From the NCBI GenBank assembly GCA_003252395.1, contig QKEL01000012.1, positions 1-64,000 of the forward strand: a stretch of 64,000 nucleotides of DNA. Direction: 5' to 3'. The notes under the pieces are model-generated. The model was not told the origin of the DNA, made no database searches, and saw only the letters and a list, made by a program, of their open reading frames with translations. Made by a program: the position numbers and the translations under genes. Source of the stretch: Spirochaetales bacterium. GTDB taxonomy: Bacteria; Spirochaetota; Spirochaetia; Treponematales; Treponemataceae. Shown piece by piece: positions 50,395 to 58,857 of this stretch (positions are counted from its first letter, which is position 1; each line of letters opens with the position of its first letter).

Positions 50395-51693
50395 ATGGAG
50401 AAAATTTTCAAACTGAAAGAGCACGGTACCACCACGCGTACCGAGCTCATGGCGGGCGTAACCACGTTCCTGACCATGGCCTACATTCTCGCGGTAAACC
50501 CGAGCATTCTCAAGGACGCGGGCATGAATCCCGGGGCGGTCTTCACGGCTACCGCCCTGGCCTCGGCAATCGCGACCCTGGTGATGGCCTTCGCGGCCAA
50601 TCTCCCCATCGCCCTCGCGCCCGGCATGGGACTCAACGCCTTCTTTACCTACACCGTCGTTCTCGGCATGGGCTATTCCTGGCAGACCGCGCTGACGGCC
50701 GTATTGCTCGAGGGCGTCCTGTTCATCCTGCTTTCCTTCATCAACGTTCGGGAGGCGATCGTCAATTCCGTGCCGCTCAACCTGAAAAAGGCGGTGGCGG
50801 TGGGCATCGGAATTTTCATTACCCTCATCGGCATGAAAAACGCCGGCATCATCGTCTCGGACCCGGCGACCATCGTCGCCATGGGCGACGTGACCAAGGG
50901 TACCGCGCTTCTGGCCCTGATCGGCTTGGTGATTACCGCCGCGCTTTTCGCGCTCCGGATTCACGGCGCCATCCTGATCGGAATTCTCGCGACCACGCTG
51001 ATCGGCATTCCCATGGGCATTACCGCCCCCTTCGGCGGATGGCAAGGCTGGTCCCTGATCAGCCTTCCCCAGGCGCCCCACTTCCTCGCGTTCGATTTTT
51101 CCAACGTGCTTTCCATTAAATTCTTCACCGTGTTCTTCTCCTTCCTCTTCGTCGATATCTTTGACACCGTCGGTACCCTCGTGGGCGTTTCCACCCAGGC
51201 GGGGCTCACCGACAAGGAAGGCAACGTGCCCCGCGTGAAGCAGGCGCTCCTCGCCGACGCGATCGGTACCGTTTCCGGCGCCGCGCTGGGAACTTCCACC
51301 GTCACGAGCTATATCGAGAGTTCCGCGGGAGTCGCCGCGGGCGGGCGCACCGGCATGACCTCGCTCTTCACGGGATTGCTCTTCCTGGTAGCCCTCCTCT
51401 TCTCTCCCGTCTTCCTGCTCATTCCCTCCGCGGCGACCTCGCCCGCCCTCATCATCGTCGGCTTCCTCATGATGAAACCGGTTCTCGAGATAGACTTCAC
51501 GGACCCCACCGAGGGAATCCCGGCCTTCCTCGCGATCGTCATGATGCCCTTTACGTACAGCATCGCCGAGGGAATCATGTACGGCGTGCTCTCTTACGTG
51601 ATTCTCAAGGTCGTTACGGGCAAGTTCAGGCAGATACCCGCCGTGACCTGGGCGGTCTTCGCGATCTTCGCGCTCCGCTTCTTCATTAAGTAA
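50395..51693 (+). CDS. Adenine/guanine/hypoxanthine permease, AzgA-like NCS2
   Basis: 432 aa with the fourteen-segment pattern of the NCS2 fold. Motifs: HGTTTRTELMAGVTTFLTMA, then NPSILKDAGMNPGAVFTATA, the LPIALAPGMGLNAFFTYTVV loop, FLFVDIFDTVGTLVGVSTQA and the GTSTVTSYIESSAGVAAGGR region near the substrate site. Such proteins import purine bases by proton symport. GGAGG is 10 bases before the ATG at 50395; the upstream frame from 50332 is not coding. With deoA at 21 kb it adds to nucleobase salvage. Confidence 0.94.
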   Translation: MEKIFKLKEHGTTTRTELMAGVTTFLTMAYILAVNPSILKDAGMNPGAVFTATALASAIATLVMAFAANLPIALAPGMGLNAFFTYTVVLGMGYSWQTALTAVLLEGVLFILLSFINVREAIVNSVPLNLKKAVAVGIGIFITLIGMKNAGIIVSDPATIVAMGDVTKGTALLALIGLVITAALFALRIHGAILIGILATTLIGIPMGITAPFGGWQGWSLISLPQAPHFLAFDFSNVLSIKFFTVFFSFLFVDIFDTVGTLVGVSTQAGLTDKEGNVPRVKQALLADAIGTVSGAALGTSTVTSYIESSAGVAAGGRTGMTSLFTGLLFLVALLFSPVFLLIPSAATSPALIIVGFLMMKPVLEIDFTDPTEGIPAFLAIVMMPFTYSIAEGIMYGVLSYVILKVVTGKFRQIPAVTWAVFAIFALRFFIK

Positions 51694-51706
51694 GGAAGCG
51701 CCGCGC

Positions 51707-53203
51707 ATGAACGTCGCCGGATTCGTCCTGCTCTCGGGATACGTACTGAGCTTTTCCTTCATCGCGTATATCCTGTTTTTCGAGCGGAACGAATCCGCGC
51801 GGCGCTTTTCCTGGCTCCTCGCCATCGCGTTCATACCGGTGGTGGGGGTCGGGTTTTACATCCTGTTTTCCGGCAATTTTTTCACCCGCACCAAACGCAT
51901 GACCCGCGCGACGAAACGGGCAAACGACTATTTCGGCGCCCTGCTCAACCACCAAATCCATGACCTCGAAATCCTCCGCGACCACGGCAACCATCCAGGA
52001 ATCGACGAGTACGGTTCCCTGATACGGCTGAACCTGGTCAACGGGAAAAGCCCCGTCCTTTCGGGAAACGACGTGGAGATCATAACCTCGGGCGCGGAGA
52101 CCTACGACCGAATGTTCGCCGAAATCGCGGCGGCGAAAGAGACGGTCAACCTTTCCTATTTCATCGTGAAAAACGACGGCACCGGGAAGCGGTTCATCGA
52201 GATACTCGCCGAGCGGGCCCGCGCGGGCGTCGAGGTCCGCCTTCTATACGACCACGTGGGTTCTATATGGACGTCCCATAGGCTGTTCAAGCCGCTCCGC
52301 GAGGCGGGCGGAAAGGTCTTGCGCTTCTTTCCCGTGTCGCTCCTGAATCCGTTCTCGCTCAATTACCGAAACCACCGCAAGCTCACGATCATCGACGGGC
52401 GCGTCGGTTGGTTCGGGGGCGTCAACATCGCCGACGAATACGCCAACCGCTCCGCCAAGCCGCGCTTTTTCTGGAGGGACACGCACGTGCGCATGACGGG
52501 CCCGGCGGTCAGCCTTTTGCAAAAGCAATTTCTCGTCGACTGGTATACCTCCGCCGCGGGCGACGTTGACCTGGAAGGGGAGCGGGCCCACGCGCTTTTT
52601 TTCCCCGCGCAGGCGCGGCAGGAACGGAGGCCGAAAGGGCCCGGCGTATCGGCGAACGTTCCCGCGCAAATCGTGGTGGCGGGGCCCGATGACGCGAGGA
52701 ACGACGAAATCCGCGACGCGCTGATTCACATGATCTCGCGGGCCAAGTCGACGGTCTTCATCGAGACCCCCTATTTCACGCCCGACCAGGCTTTCTTTTC
52801 CGCGCTCAAAATCGCGGCGCTCTCGGGAACCGACGTTCGGGTAATCATTCCGGGCCAGTGGGACAAGTGGTACGTCCGCCTGGCGGCCATGCCCTACGTG
52901 GAGGACCTTCTTGCCTGCGGCGTGAAATTCTGGACCTACCCCGGTTTCATTCACGCGAAGATGTTCGTGGTCGACGGCTTGGTGGCGAGCGTCGGTTCCA
53001 CCAACGTGGACACCAGGAGCTTCTCGCTGCATTTCGAGCTGAACGCCTTTTTTTATTCGCCCGAGGTCGGGCGCGATTGCGTCTCCGTATTCGAGAAAGA
53101 CCTCGCCGTCTCTACGCCGCTCACGTCGGTTTTTTTCTCCCGCTCCCACGTCATGCGCCGCGCGCTCTGGAATTTCTTCCGGCTTTTCTCTCCCCTAATG
53201 TAG
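51707..53203 (+). CDS. cls: Cardiolipin synthase (phospholipase D family)
   Basis: 498 aa. Two N-terminal membrane helices (about 5-23 and 33-55) precede two PLD domains with complete HKD motifs, NHRKLTIIDG (about 223-232) and IHAKMFVVDG (about 418-427). The enzyme joins two phosphatidylglycerols into cardiolipin in the inner membrane. AAGGAAG lies upstream of the ATG, 13 bases after the permease stop, so it is probably transcribed with the permease. Confidence 0.94.
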   Translation: MNVAGFVLLSGYVLSFSFIAYILFFERNESARRFSWLLAIAFIPVVGVGFYILFSGNFFTRTKRMTRATKRANDYFGALLNHQIHDLEILRDHGNHPGIDEYGSLIRLNLVNGKSPVLSGNDVEIITSGAETYDRMFAEIAAAKETVNLSYFIVKNDGTGKRFIEILAERARAGVEVRLLYDHVGSIWTSHRLFKPLREAGGKVLRFFPVSLLNPFSLNYRNHRKLTIIDGRVGWFGGVNIADEYANRSAKPRFFWRDTHVRMTGPAVSLLQKQFLVDWYTSAAGDVDLEGERAHALFFPAQARQERRPKGPGVSANVPAQIVVAGPDDARNDEIRDALIHMISRAKSTVFIETPYFTPDQAFFSALKIAALSGTDVRVIIPGQWDKWYVRLAAMPYVEDLLACGVKFWTYPGFIHAKMFVVDGLVASVGSTNVDTRSFSLHFELNAFFYSPEVGRDCVSVFEKDLAVSTPLTSVFFSRSHVMRRALWNFFRLFSPLM

Positions 53204-53239
53204 CGAACGGCCCGCGAAGGCCCGCGCGTCGGCGGCGAC

Positions 53240-53269
53240 TTGATACTCGCACGGGCTTTCGGCTATCAT
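53240..53269 (+). promoter_or_regulatory. Promoter of the phosphofructokinase
   Basis: TTGATA (53240-53245), 18-base spacer, TATCAT (53264-53269). The leader is about 38 bases and includes AGGAGA before the ATG. Confidence 0.6.
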
Positions 53270-53314
53270 TTACTGCGTCTTGAAAAAAAGTCCACCACAC
53301 TACAGGAGATATCC

Positions 53315-55333
53315 ATGAAACTATCCGCCCTTCAAACCGCGCGTTACCAATACGCGCCCAAACTGCCCGCGATCCTCACCGCGAAGCTCAATACCATCGC
53401 CATCGAGGAAGGCAAGCCCACGCAGGCGATCGCCGACCGCGAAGACCTGAAGAACCTGTTCAAATACACGTACGGCAAGCCGATGGTGACCTTCGTCAAG
53501 GGAAAGAACGCGTCGGTATCCAAAAAGCTCCGCGTCGGCGTAATCCTTTCCGGCGGACAGGCGCCCGGCGGGCACAACGTGATCGCCGGCATTTACGACG
53601 GCGTCAAGAAGGGCAATCCCGACTCCAAGGTATTCGGCTTTCTCGGCGGCCCCTCCGGCCTCATCGAGGGCAAGTACGTGGAAATCAAAGACAAGCTCAT
53701 GAACGAATACCGCAATACCGGCGGTTTCGATATCATCGGTTCCGGTAGGACCAAGATCGAGAGCGCCGAGCAGATCGCCGCCTCCATGGCCACCGCGAAA
53801 AAAATGAGCCTCGACGCGATCGTCGTGATCGGCGGCGACGACTCCAATACCAACGCCGCGCTCCTCGCCGAGCACTTCGTCGCCTCCGGCATGAGCACCC
53901 AGGTCATCGGCGTCCCGAAGACCATCGACGGCGACCTCAAGAACGACATGATCGAGACCTCCTTCGGTTTCGACACCGCAACCAAGACCTACTCGGAGCT
54001 GATCGGCAATATCGGCCGCGACGCGAACAGCGCCAAGAAATACTGGCACTTCATTAAGCTCATGGGCCGTTCCGCGAGCCACATCGCCCTGGAGTGCGCG
54101 CTCCAGACGCAGCCCAACGTCTGCCTCATCTCCGAGGAAGTCGAGGCGAAGAAGATGACCCTCCGCAAGATCACCGACGACATTTGCGAGATCATCGCCA
54201 AGCGCGCCGCGGGCGGCGAGAACTTCGGCCTCATCCTCATTCCCGAGGGCCTCGTGGAATTCGTTCCCGAGATGAAGGCCCTCATCGCGGAACTTAACGA
54301 CCTGATGGCCGTTAAGGCCGACGAGTTCAACAAGCTCGAGGGCTTCGCGGCCCAAGCAGATTGGCTGGCGAAGAATCTTTCGAAGTCTTCCGCCGAGGCC
54401 TTCGCGACCCTCCCCGCCGATATCGCCCGGCAGTTCCTGATGGACCGCGACCCCCACGGAAACGTGCAGGTCTCCCGCATCGAGACCGAGAAGCTCCTTA
54501 TCAGCCTCGTTGAGGCGAAGCTCAAGGACATGAAAAAGAAGGGAACCTATACCGGCAAGTTCAGCGCGTACAACCACTTCTTCGGCTATGAGGGCCGCTG
54601 CGCCTTCCCGTCGAACTTCGACGCCGACTATTGCTATGCCCTCGGCTTCACCGCCTTTATCCTGATCGCCGGCGGGCTCACCGGATACCTTTCCTCCGTG
54701 CGGAACCTCACCGCTCCCGCGAAGGAGTGGATCGCCGGCGGCGTGCCCCTCACCATGATGATGAACATGGAGCAGCGCCACGGCTCGAAGAAGCCCGTTA
54801 TCCGCAAGGCCCTGGTGGAACTGGAGGGCAAGCCCTTTAAGACCCTGGAGAAAAACCGCGCCGAGTGGTCGCTTAAGACGAGCTACGTATTCCCCGGCGC
54901 CATTCAGTACTACGGCCCGGACCAGGTGTGCAACCAGCCCACGGTGACCCTTTCCCTTGAACGCAAGCCGTTGACGGCGGCGGCCCTTGCGAAGGCCGCG
55001 AAACCGGCAAAGCCCGCGAAGGCGGGAAAGAAAGCCGCGGCGGAGAAGCCCGTAAAGGCGGCCAAGGCCCCGAAAGCGGAAAAGAAGGCGACGGCGAAAA
55101 AGCCCGCCGCGACCAAGGCCGCGAAACCCGCCGCCGAAAAAAAGGTAAAGGCTCCCGCCAAGGCGAAGGCTGCCGCGAAGGCAAAAGCCCCGGCGAAGGC
55201 GAAGGCCCCCGCCAAGGCGAAGGCCCCGGTCGACGCCGCCGCGGTTACGGTCGTTTCCGAAAAGAAGGCCGCGCCCGCGAAAGCCGCAAAGGGCGTCAAG
55301 AAAGCCAAAGCCCCGAAGGCTCCGAAGAAATAA
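53315..55333 (+). CDS. pfp: PPi-dependent 6-phosphofructokinase with histone-H1-like Lys/Ala/Pro tail
   Basis: 672 aa. The first about 554 residues are the long-type diphosphate-fructose-6-phosphate phosphotransferase, which makes fructose-1,6-bisphosphate reversibly from PPi. Seen: [20 protein letters not shown] (G loop), [17 protein letters not shown] (GGDD of the PPi-type), [11 protein letters not shown] with the catalytic Asp, and [19 protein letters not shown]. The family normally ends there. Here about 118 more residues (DNA from about 54977) consist of repeated [14 protein letters not shown] units, about one third Lys, interrupted by [10 protein letters not shown]. This resembles histone H1 or bacterial H1-like tails. 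It is one continuous frame with no sign of a frameshift. Start ATG at 53315 with AGGAG; strong terminator after. Confidence 0.95.
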   Translation: MKLSALQTARYQYAPKLPAILTAKLNTIAIEEGKPTQAIADREDLKNLFKYTYGKPMVTFVKGKNASVSKKLRVGVILSGGQAPGGHNVIAGIYDGVKKGNPDSKVFGFLGGPSGLIEGKYVEIKDKLMNEYRNTGGFDIIGSGRTKIESAEQIAASMATAKKMSLDAIVVIGGDDSNTNAALLAEHFVASGMSTQVIGVPKTIDGDLKNDMIETSFGFDTATKTYSELIGNIGRDANSAKKYWHFIKLMGRSASHIALECALQTQPNVCLISEEVEAKKMTLRKITDDICEIIAKRAAGGENFGLILIPEGLVEFVPEMKALIAELNDLMAVKADEFNKLEGFAAQADWLAKNLSKSSAEAFATLPADIARQFLMDRDPHGNVQVSRIETEKLLISLVEAKLKDMKKKGTYTGKFSAYNHFFGYEGRCAFPSNFDADYCYALGFTAFILIAGGLTGYLSSVRNLTAPAKEWIAGGVPLTMMMNMEQRHGSKKPVIRKALVELEGKPFKTLEKNRAEWSLKTSYVFPGAIQYYGPDQVCNQPTVTLSLERKPLTAAALAKAAKPAKPAKAGKKAAAEKPVKAAKAPKAEKKATAKKPAATKAAKPAAEKKVKAPAKAKAAAKAKAPAKAKAPAKAKAPVDAAAVTVVSEKKAAPAKAAKGVKKAKAPKAPKK

Positions 55334-55377
55334 TCGGTACTTCTAGAAACCGGATAGCGCCCTAAACGGCGCCGCAG

Positions 55378-55421
55378 AACCCTAGGAAATTCTCCGGAAT
55401 TTCCTAGGGTTTCTTTTTTTT
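55378..55421 (+). terminator. Strong Rho-independent terminator
   Basis: Perfect 15-bp stem AACCCTAGGAAATTC / GAATTTCCTAGGGTT (55378-55392 and 55397-55411) with a TCCG loop, followed by TCTTTTTTTT. Confidence 0.95.
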
Positions 55422-55495
55422 AACGGGCGAAGAGCCCGCGCGCTACCCGAGAGCCCGTTTACCATGTAAGATTTTCCTTAATAACGGCCCATGCA

Positions 55496-55524
55496 TTGTC
55501 TAAGGCCGTCCTTTTTTCTATATT
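55496..55524 (+). promoter_or_regulatory. Promoter of the HtrA gene
   Basis: TTGTCT (55496-55501), 17-base spacer, TATATT (55519-55524); leader of about 30 bases with AAGGAGA before the ATG. Confidence 0.6.
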
Positions 55525-55559
55525 TTGTAGGAGAATGCAAAGGCGAAGGAGAATCGATC

Positions 55560-56798
55560 ATGCGTCTATATAGCAAGTATCAGGTTGCGGGAATCGTATT
55601 AATCGCGGCGGCATTGGCTTCCGGGGGAACCCTCGCCCTGGAGGCGGCGGGAATTTTCCCGGGCGCCGCCCGCTCGCAGGCCCAAGGCGCGGCCGCCGAA
55701 GAAGCCTTCCCGGCCCTTCAGCTCCTCACCAACTCGCCCGCCGAAACCGACTCGCCGCTCCCGCGGCCCGCCGCCGAAACCGCAGGCTACACCCAGGACG
55801 AGCAGCAAAACATTTCCGTTTACAAGAACGCCAAAGACGCGGTAGTGAACATTACCACCGAGACAGTCGGGATAAACTGGTTCCTTGAACCCGTGCCGCA
55901 AGAGGGCGCCTCCGGCTCGGGTTCCATTATCGATACGCGCGGCTACGTGGTCACCAACAGCCACGTTATATCCGACGCGACCAAGATTTACGTTTCCCTT
56001 TCCGACGGAAGCCAATACGAGGGCGCGGTAGTCGGCGTGGACAAGGAAAACGACATCGCCGTGCTCAAGTTTACGCCCCCGAAAGACATAACGCTCACTA
56101 CGATTCCCTTCGGCGATTCGGGCAACCTTCTCGTGGGGCAGAAGGTACTCGCCATCGGCAATCCCTTCGGGTTTGACCGCACCCTGACTACGGGCATCGT
56201 TTCCGCCCTCGGTCGCCCGATCAAGACGCAGAACAACACCATCATAAAGAACATGATCCAGACCGATACGGCCATCAATCCCGGCAATTCGGGCGGCCCC
56301 CTCCTCGATACCTCGGGCAGGATGATCGGAATCAACACGATGATCTATTCAAACTCCGGGGACAACGCGGGAATCGGCTTCTCGATCCCGGTAAACACCG
56401 CGAAGCGCGTGGTGTCGGAGCTCATTCAATTCGGCAAGGTCAGGCGCGGCTCTATCGACGCAGAGCTCGTGCAGCTCAATTCGTCCATAGCGAACTACGC
56501 GAGGCTTTCCACCGACAAGGGCTTGCTGGTTTCCCAGGTGTCCAAGGGAAGCCACGCGGAGAAGGCGGGCTTAAGGGGCGGGACAGAAGGCGTTCGCTAC
56601 GGGTCCGGCAGGAGCAACTCGGTCATCTACCTCGGGGGCGACATTATCACGGCAATAGCCGGCCAAAAGGTGGACACCCTCACCGATTACTATTCGGCCC
56701 TGGAATCGCGAAAGCCGGGAGAAACGGTGGAGATATCGGTCCTGCGGGGCAGGCAGCAGATTAACCTCAAGCTTACCCTCGCCGAGCGGGCGAACTGA
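55560..56798 (+). CDS. HtrA/DegP-type serine protease
   Basis: 412 aa. An N-terminal helix (about 9-28) anchors or exports it; a Pro/Ala/Glu-rich linker follows. The trypsin-like domain (about 85-290) has the catalytic triad H135 (TNSHVIS), D165 (ENDIAVLK) and S244 (GNSGGPLL). One PDZ domain (about 310-410) contains GLLVSQVSKGSHAEKAGLRG. The product is a periplasmic quality-control protease/chaperone. The single PDZ domain and anchor are closer to DegS/HtrA than to DegP. uvrB starts 7 bases after the stop, so the two are co-transcribed. Confidence 0.94.
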   Translation: MRLYSKYQVAGIVLIAAALASGGTLALEAAGIFPGAARSQAQGAAAEEAFPALQLLTNSPAETDSPLPRPAAETAGYTQDEQQNISVYKNAKDAVVNITTETVGINWFLEPVPQEGASGSGSIIDTRGYVVTNSHVISDATKIYVSLSDGSQYEGAVVGVDKENDIAVLKFTPPKDITLTTIPFGDSGNLLVGQKVLAIGNPFGFDRTLTTGIVSALGRPIKTQNNTIIKNMIQTDTAINPGNSGGPLLDTSGRMIGINTMIYSNSGDNAGIGFSIPVNTAKRVVSELIQFGKVRRGSIDAELVQLNSSIANYARLSTDKGLLVSQVSKGSHAEKAGLRGGTEGVRYGSGRSNSVIYLGGDIITAIAGQKVDTLTDYYSALESRKPGETVEISVLRGRQQINLKLTLAERAN

Positions 56799-56805
56799 GG
56801 GGCCC

Positions 56806-58791
56806 ATGAGACCGTTTAAGGTAGTATCCGATTACGAGCCTGCCGGCGACCAACCCGAGGCCATCGCGGCCTTAGTCGAGGGACTCCGCGCGGGAGACCG
56901 CTATCAAACCCTCAAGGGCGTGACCGGCTCGGGGAAAACCTTCTCCATGGCCAAAATCATAGAGGGGGTCCAGCGGCCCACATTGGTGATTAGCCACAAC
57001 AAAACCCTGGCCGCCCAGCTTTACCGGGAGTTTAAATCGTTCTTCCCGAACAACGCGGTGGAGTATTTCGTGTCCTATTACGATTACTACCAACCCGAGG
57101 CCTACGTGCCCGCGCGTGACCTGTACATCGAAAAGGACGCCTCGATCAACGACGAGATCGACCGGCTCAGACTGTCGGCCACCTTCAGCCTTATGGAACG
57201 GCGCGACGTGATCGTGGTCTCCACCGTTTCCTGCATTTACGGCCTCGGATTGCCCGAATCGTACCGGGACATGAGAATCCACGTGGAAAAGGGCGAAAGC
57301 ATCGACCCGGACGAATTGAAAAAGAAGCTCGTTTCCCTGCAGTACGAGCGAAACGACGCGGTGCTCGAGCGGGGCCGCTTTCGTTCCCGGGGCGACACCC
57401 TGGAAATATTCCCGGCCTACCTCGAGGAGGCCTACCGCATAGAGTTCGACTGGGAGGAGATCGCCCGCATCCGCAAATTCAATCCGGTGTCGGGCGAGAT
57501 CACGAACGAGCTGGACGAGCTTTCCATTTATCCGGCGAAGCACTTCGTAATGCGGGAAGACGCCATTCCCAACGCCCTGGACCGAATCCGCGGGCAGTTG
57601 GACGAACAGCTGGAGCGATTCCGCATCCAGGGAAAGATCCTTGAGGCGGAGCGGCTGAAGACGAGAACCGAGTACGACCTCGAGATGCTTGCCGAAATGG
57701 GCTACTGTCCGGGAATCGAAAACTATTCCGCCCCCATCGCGCAACGCAACCCGGGCGACCCGCCCGCAACGCTCTTCCATTACTTCCCCGACGATTTTCT
57801 CCTTTTCATGGACGAAAGCCACGTAACCTGGAGCCAGGTGGGCGCCATGTACGAAGGGGACCGGTCCAGGAAGCAAAACCTCGTGGATTTCGGCTTTCGC
57901 CTTCCCTGCGCCATGGACAACCGCCCGCTCAAGATCGGCGAGTTCGAGGGCATGATCAATCAGGCCGTTTTCGTTTCCGCCACGCCCCGCGAAGAGGAAA
58001 TCAAGCGTTCCTCCCGGGTAGTAGAGCAGGTAATCCGCCCGACCGGCCTTTTGGACCCGAAAATCGAGGTTCGGCCCAGCGAAGGGCAGATGGAGGACAT
58101 CTACCGGGAAGTGAAGGCGCGAATCGCGCTGAACGAACGGAGCCTTATCCTGACGCTGACCAAGCGGATGGCCGAAGACCTCACCGACTACCTGACCGGC
58201 CTCGGGCTGAAGGTGAAGTATATCCACTCCGAGGTGGAGACGATCGAGCGCGTGGAAATTCTCAAGGGACTGCGCATGGGCGAGTTCGACATTCTGGTGG
58301 GCATTAACCTCCTGAGGGAAGGGATAGACCTGCCCGAGGTTTCGTTTATCGGCATCCTCGACGCGGACAAAATCGGCTTCCTCCGCTCCACCACGAGCCT
58401 GATCCAGATCATCGGCCGCGCCGCGCGCAACGTAAAGGGCACGGTGGTCATGTACGCCGACAGAATGAGCGACGCCATGAAGGCCGCCATAAGCGAGACC
58501 GATCGCCGGCGCGCCATTCAGGAAAAGTGGAACGCCGACCACGGAATAACGCCCACGACCATAAAGAAGGCGGTGGAAGATATCCTGACCCGCGAAAACG
58601 AGCTCAAGAAAGAGGCGGCAGAAACGGAATCGGGAGTGCTCGTGTCGAGCTACAACCTCCTTATCCCGCAGGAACGAAAAAAACTGGTCAAAGAACTCGA
58701 AAAGCAGATGGCCGAATACGCCGAACTCCTGCAATTTGAGGAAGCGGCGGTCATTCGCGACCGGATTGCCGAAATAAAGGCAATGGGATAA
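56806..58791 (+). CDS. uvrB: Excinuclease ABC subunit B
   Basis: 661 aa, the usual length. This helicase-like subunit verifies DNA damage and joins UvrA to UvrC in nucleotide excision repair. Seen: Walker A GVTGSGKTFSMA, beta-hairpin region VSYYDYYQPEAYVP and DASINDEIDRLR, DEAD-box MDESH, motif V/VI region GINLLREGIDLPEV and QIIGRAARNVKG, and a C-terminal UVR motif LEKQMAEYAELLQFEEAA. No oddities. It is second in an operon behind the HtrA gene. Confidence 0.97.
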   Translation: MRPFKVVSDYEPAGDQPEAIAALVEGLRAGDRYQTLKGVTGSGKTFSMAKIIEGVQRPTLVISHNKTLAAQLYREFKSFFPNNAVEYFVSYYDYYQPEAYVPARDLYIEKDASINDEIDRLRLSATFSLMERRDVIVVSTVSCIYGLGLPESYRDMRIHVEKGESIDPDELKKKLVSLQYERNDAVLERGRFRSRGDTLEIFPAYLEEAYRIEFDWEEIARIRKFNPVSGEITNELDELSIYPAKHFVMREDAIPNALDRIRGQLDEQLERFRIQGKILEAERLKTRTEYDLEMLAEMGYCPGIENYSAPIAQRNPGDPPATLFHYFPDDFLLFMDESHVTWSQVGAMYEGDRSRKQNLVDFGFRLPCAMDNRPLKIGEFEGMINQAVFVSATPREEEIKRSSRVVEQVIRPTGLLDPKIEVRPSEGQMEDIYREVKARIALNERSLILTLTKRMAEDLTDYLTGLGLKVKYIHSEVETIERVEILKGLRMGEFDILVGINLLREGIDLPEVSFIGILDADKIGFLRSTTSLIQIIGRAARNVKGTVVMYADRMSDAMKAAISETDRRRAIQEKWNADHGITPTTIKKAVEDILTRENELKKEAAETESGVLVSSYNLLIPQERKKLVKELEKQMAEYAELLQFEEAAVIRDRIAEIKAMG

Positions 58792-58808
58792 CGGTAAAAA
58801 ACAAGAAT

Positions 58809-58837
58809 TTGACGGAATAAAGGATACCCTTTATCGT
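58809..58837 (+). promoter_or_regulatory. Promoter of the chemoreceptor-like gene
   Basis: TTGACG (58809-58814), 17-base spacer, TATCGT (58832-58837). The leader would be about 14 bases and contain GAGG before the ATG at 58858. Confidence 0.6.
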
Positions 58838-58857
58838 ATATACCCGTGAGGTTACTA

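Noticed and set aside
49792..51834. 680-codon minus-strand frame opposite the MFS and permease genes
   Set aside because: It spans two well-defined transporter genes and is low-complexity Arg/Gly/Glu/Asp, typical of antisense frames in GC-rich DNA.
53240..53314. Upstream extension of the phosphofructokinase
   Set aside because: It overlaps the promoter boxes; AGGAG and the conserved start fit the ATG at 53315.
54990..55330. Lys/Ala repeat DNA as a possible tandem-repeat or CRISPR-like array
   Set aside because: The units are irregular codon-level repeats in frame with pfp; there are no constant repeats with unique spacers.
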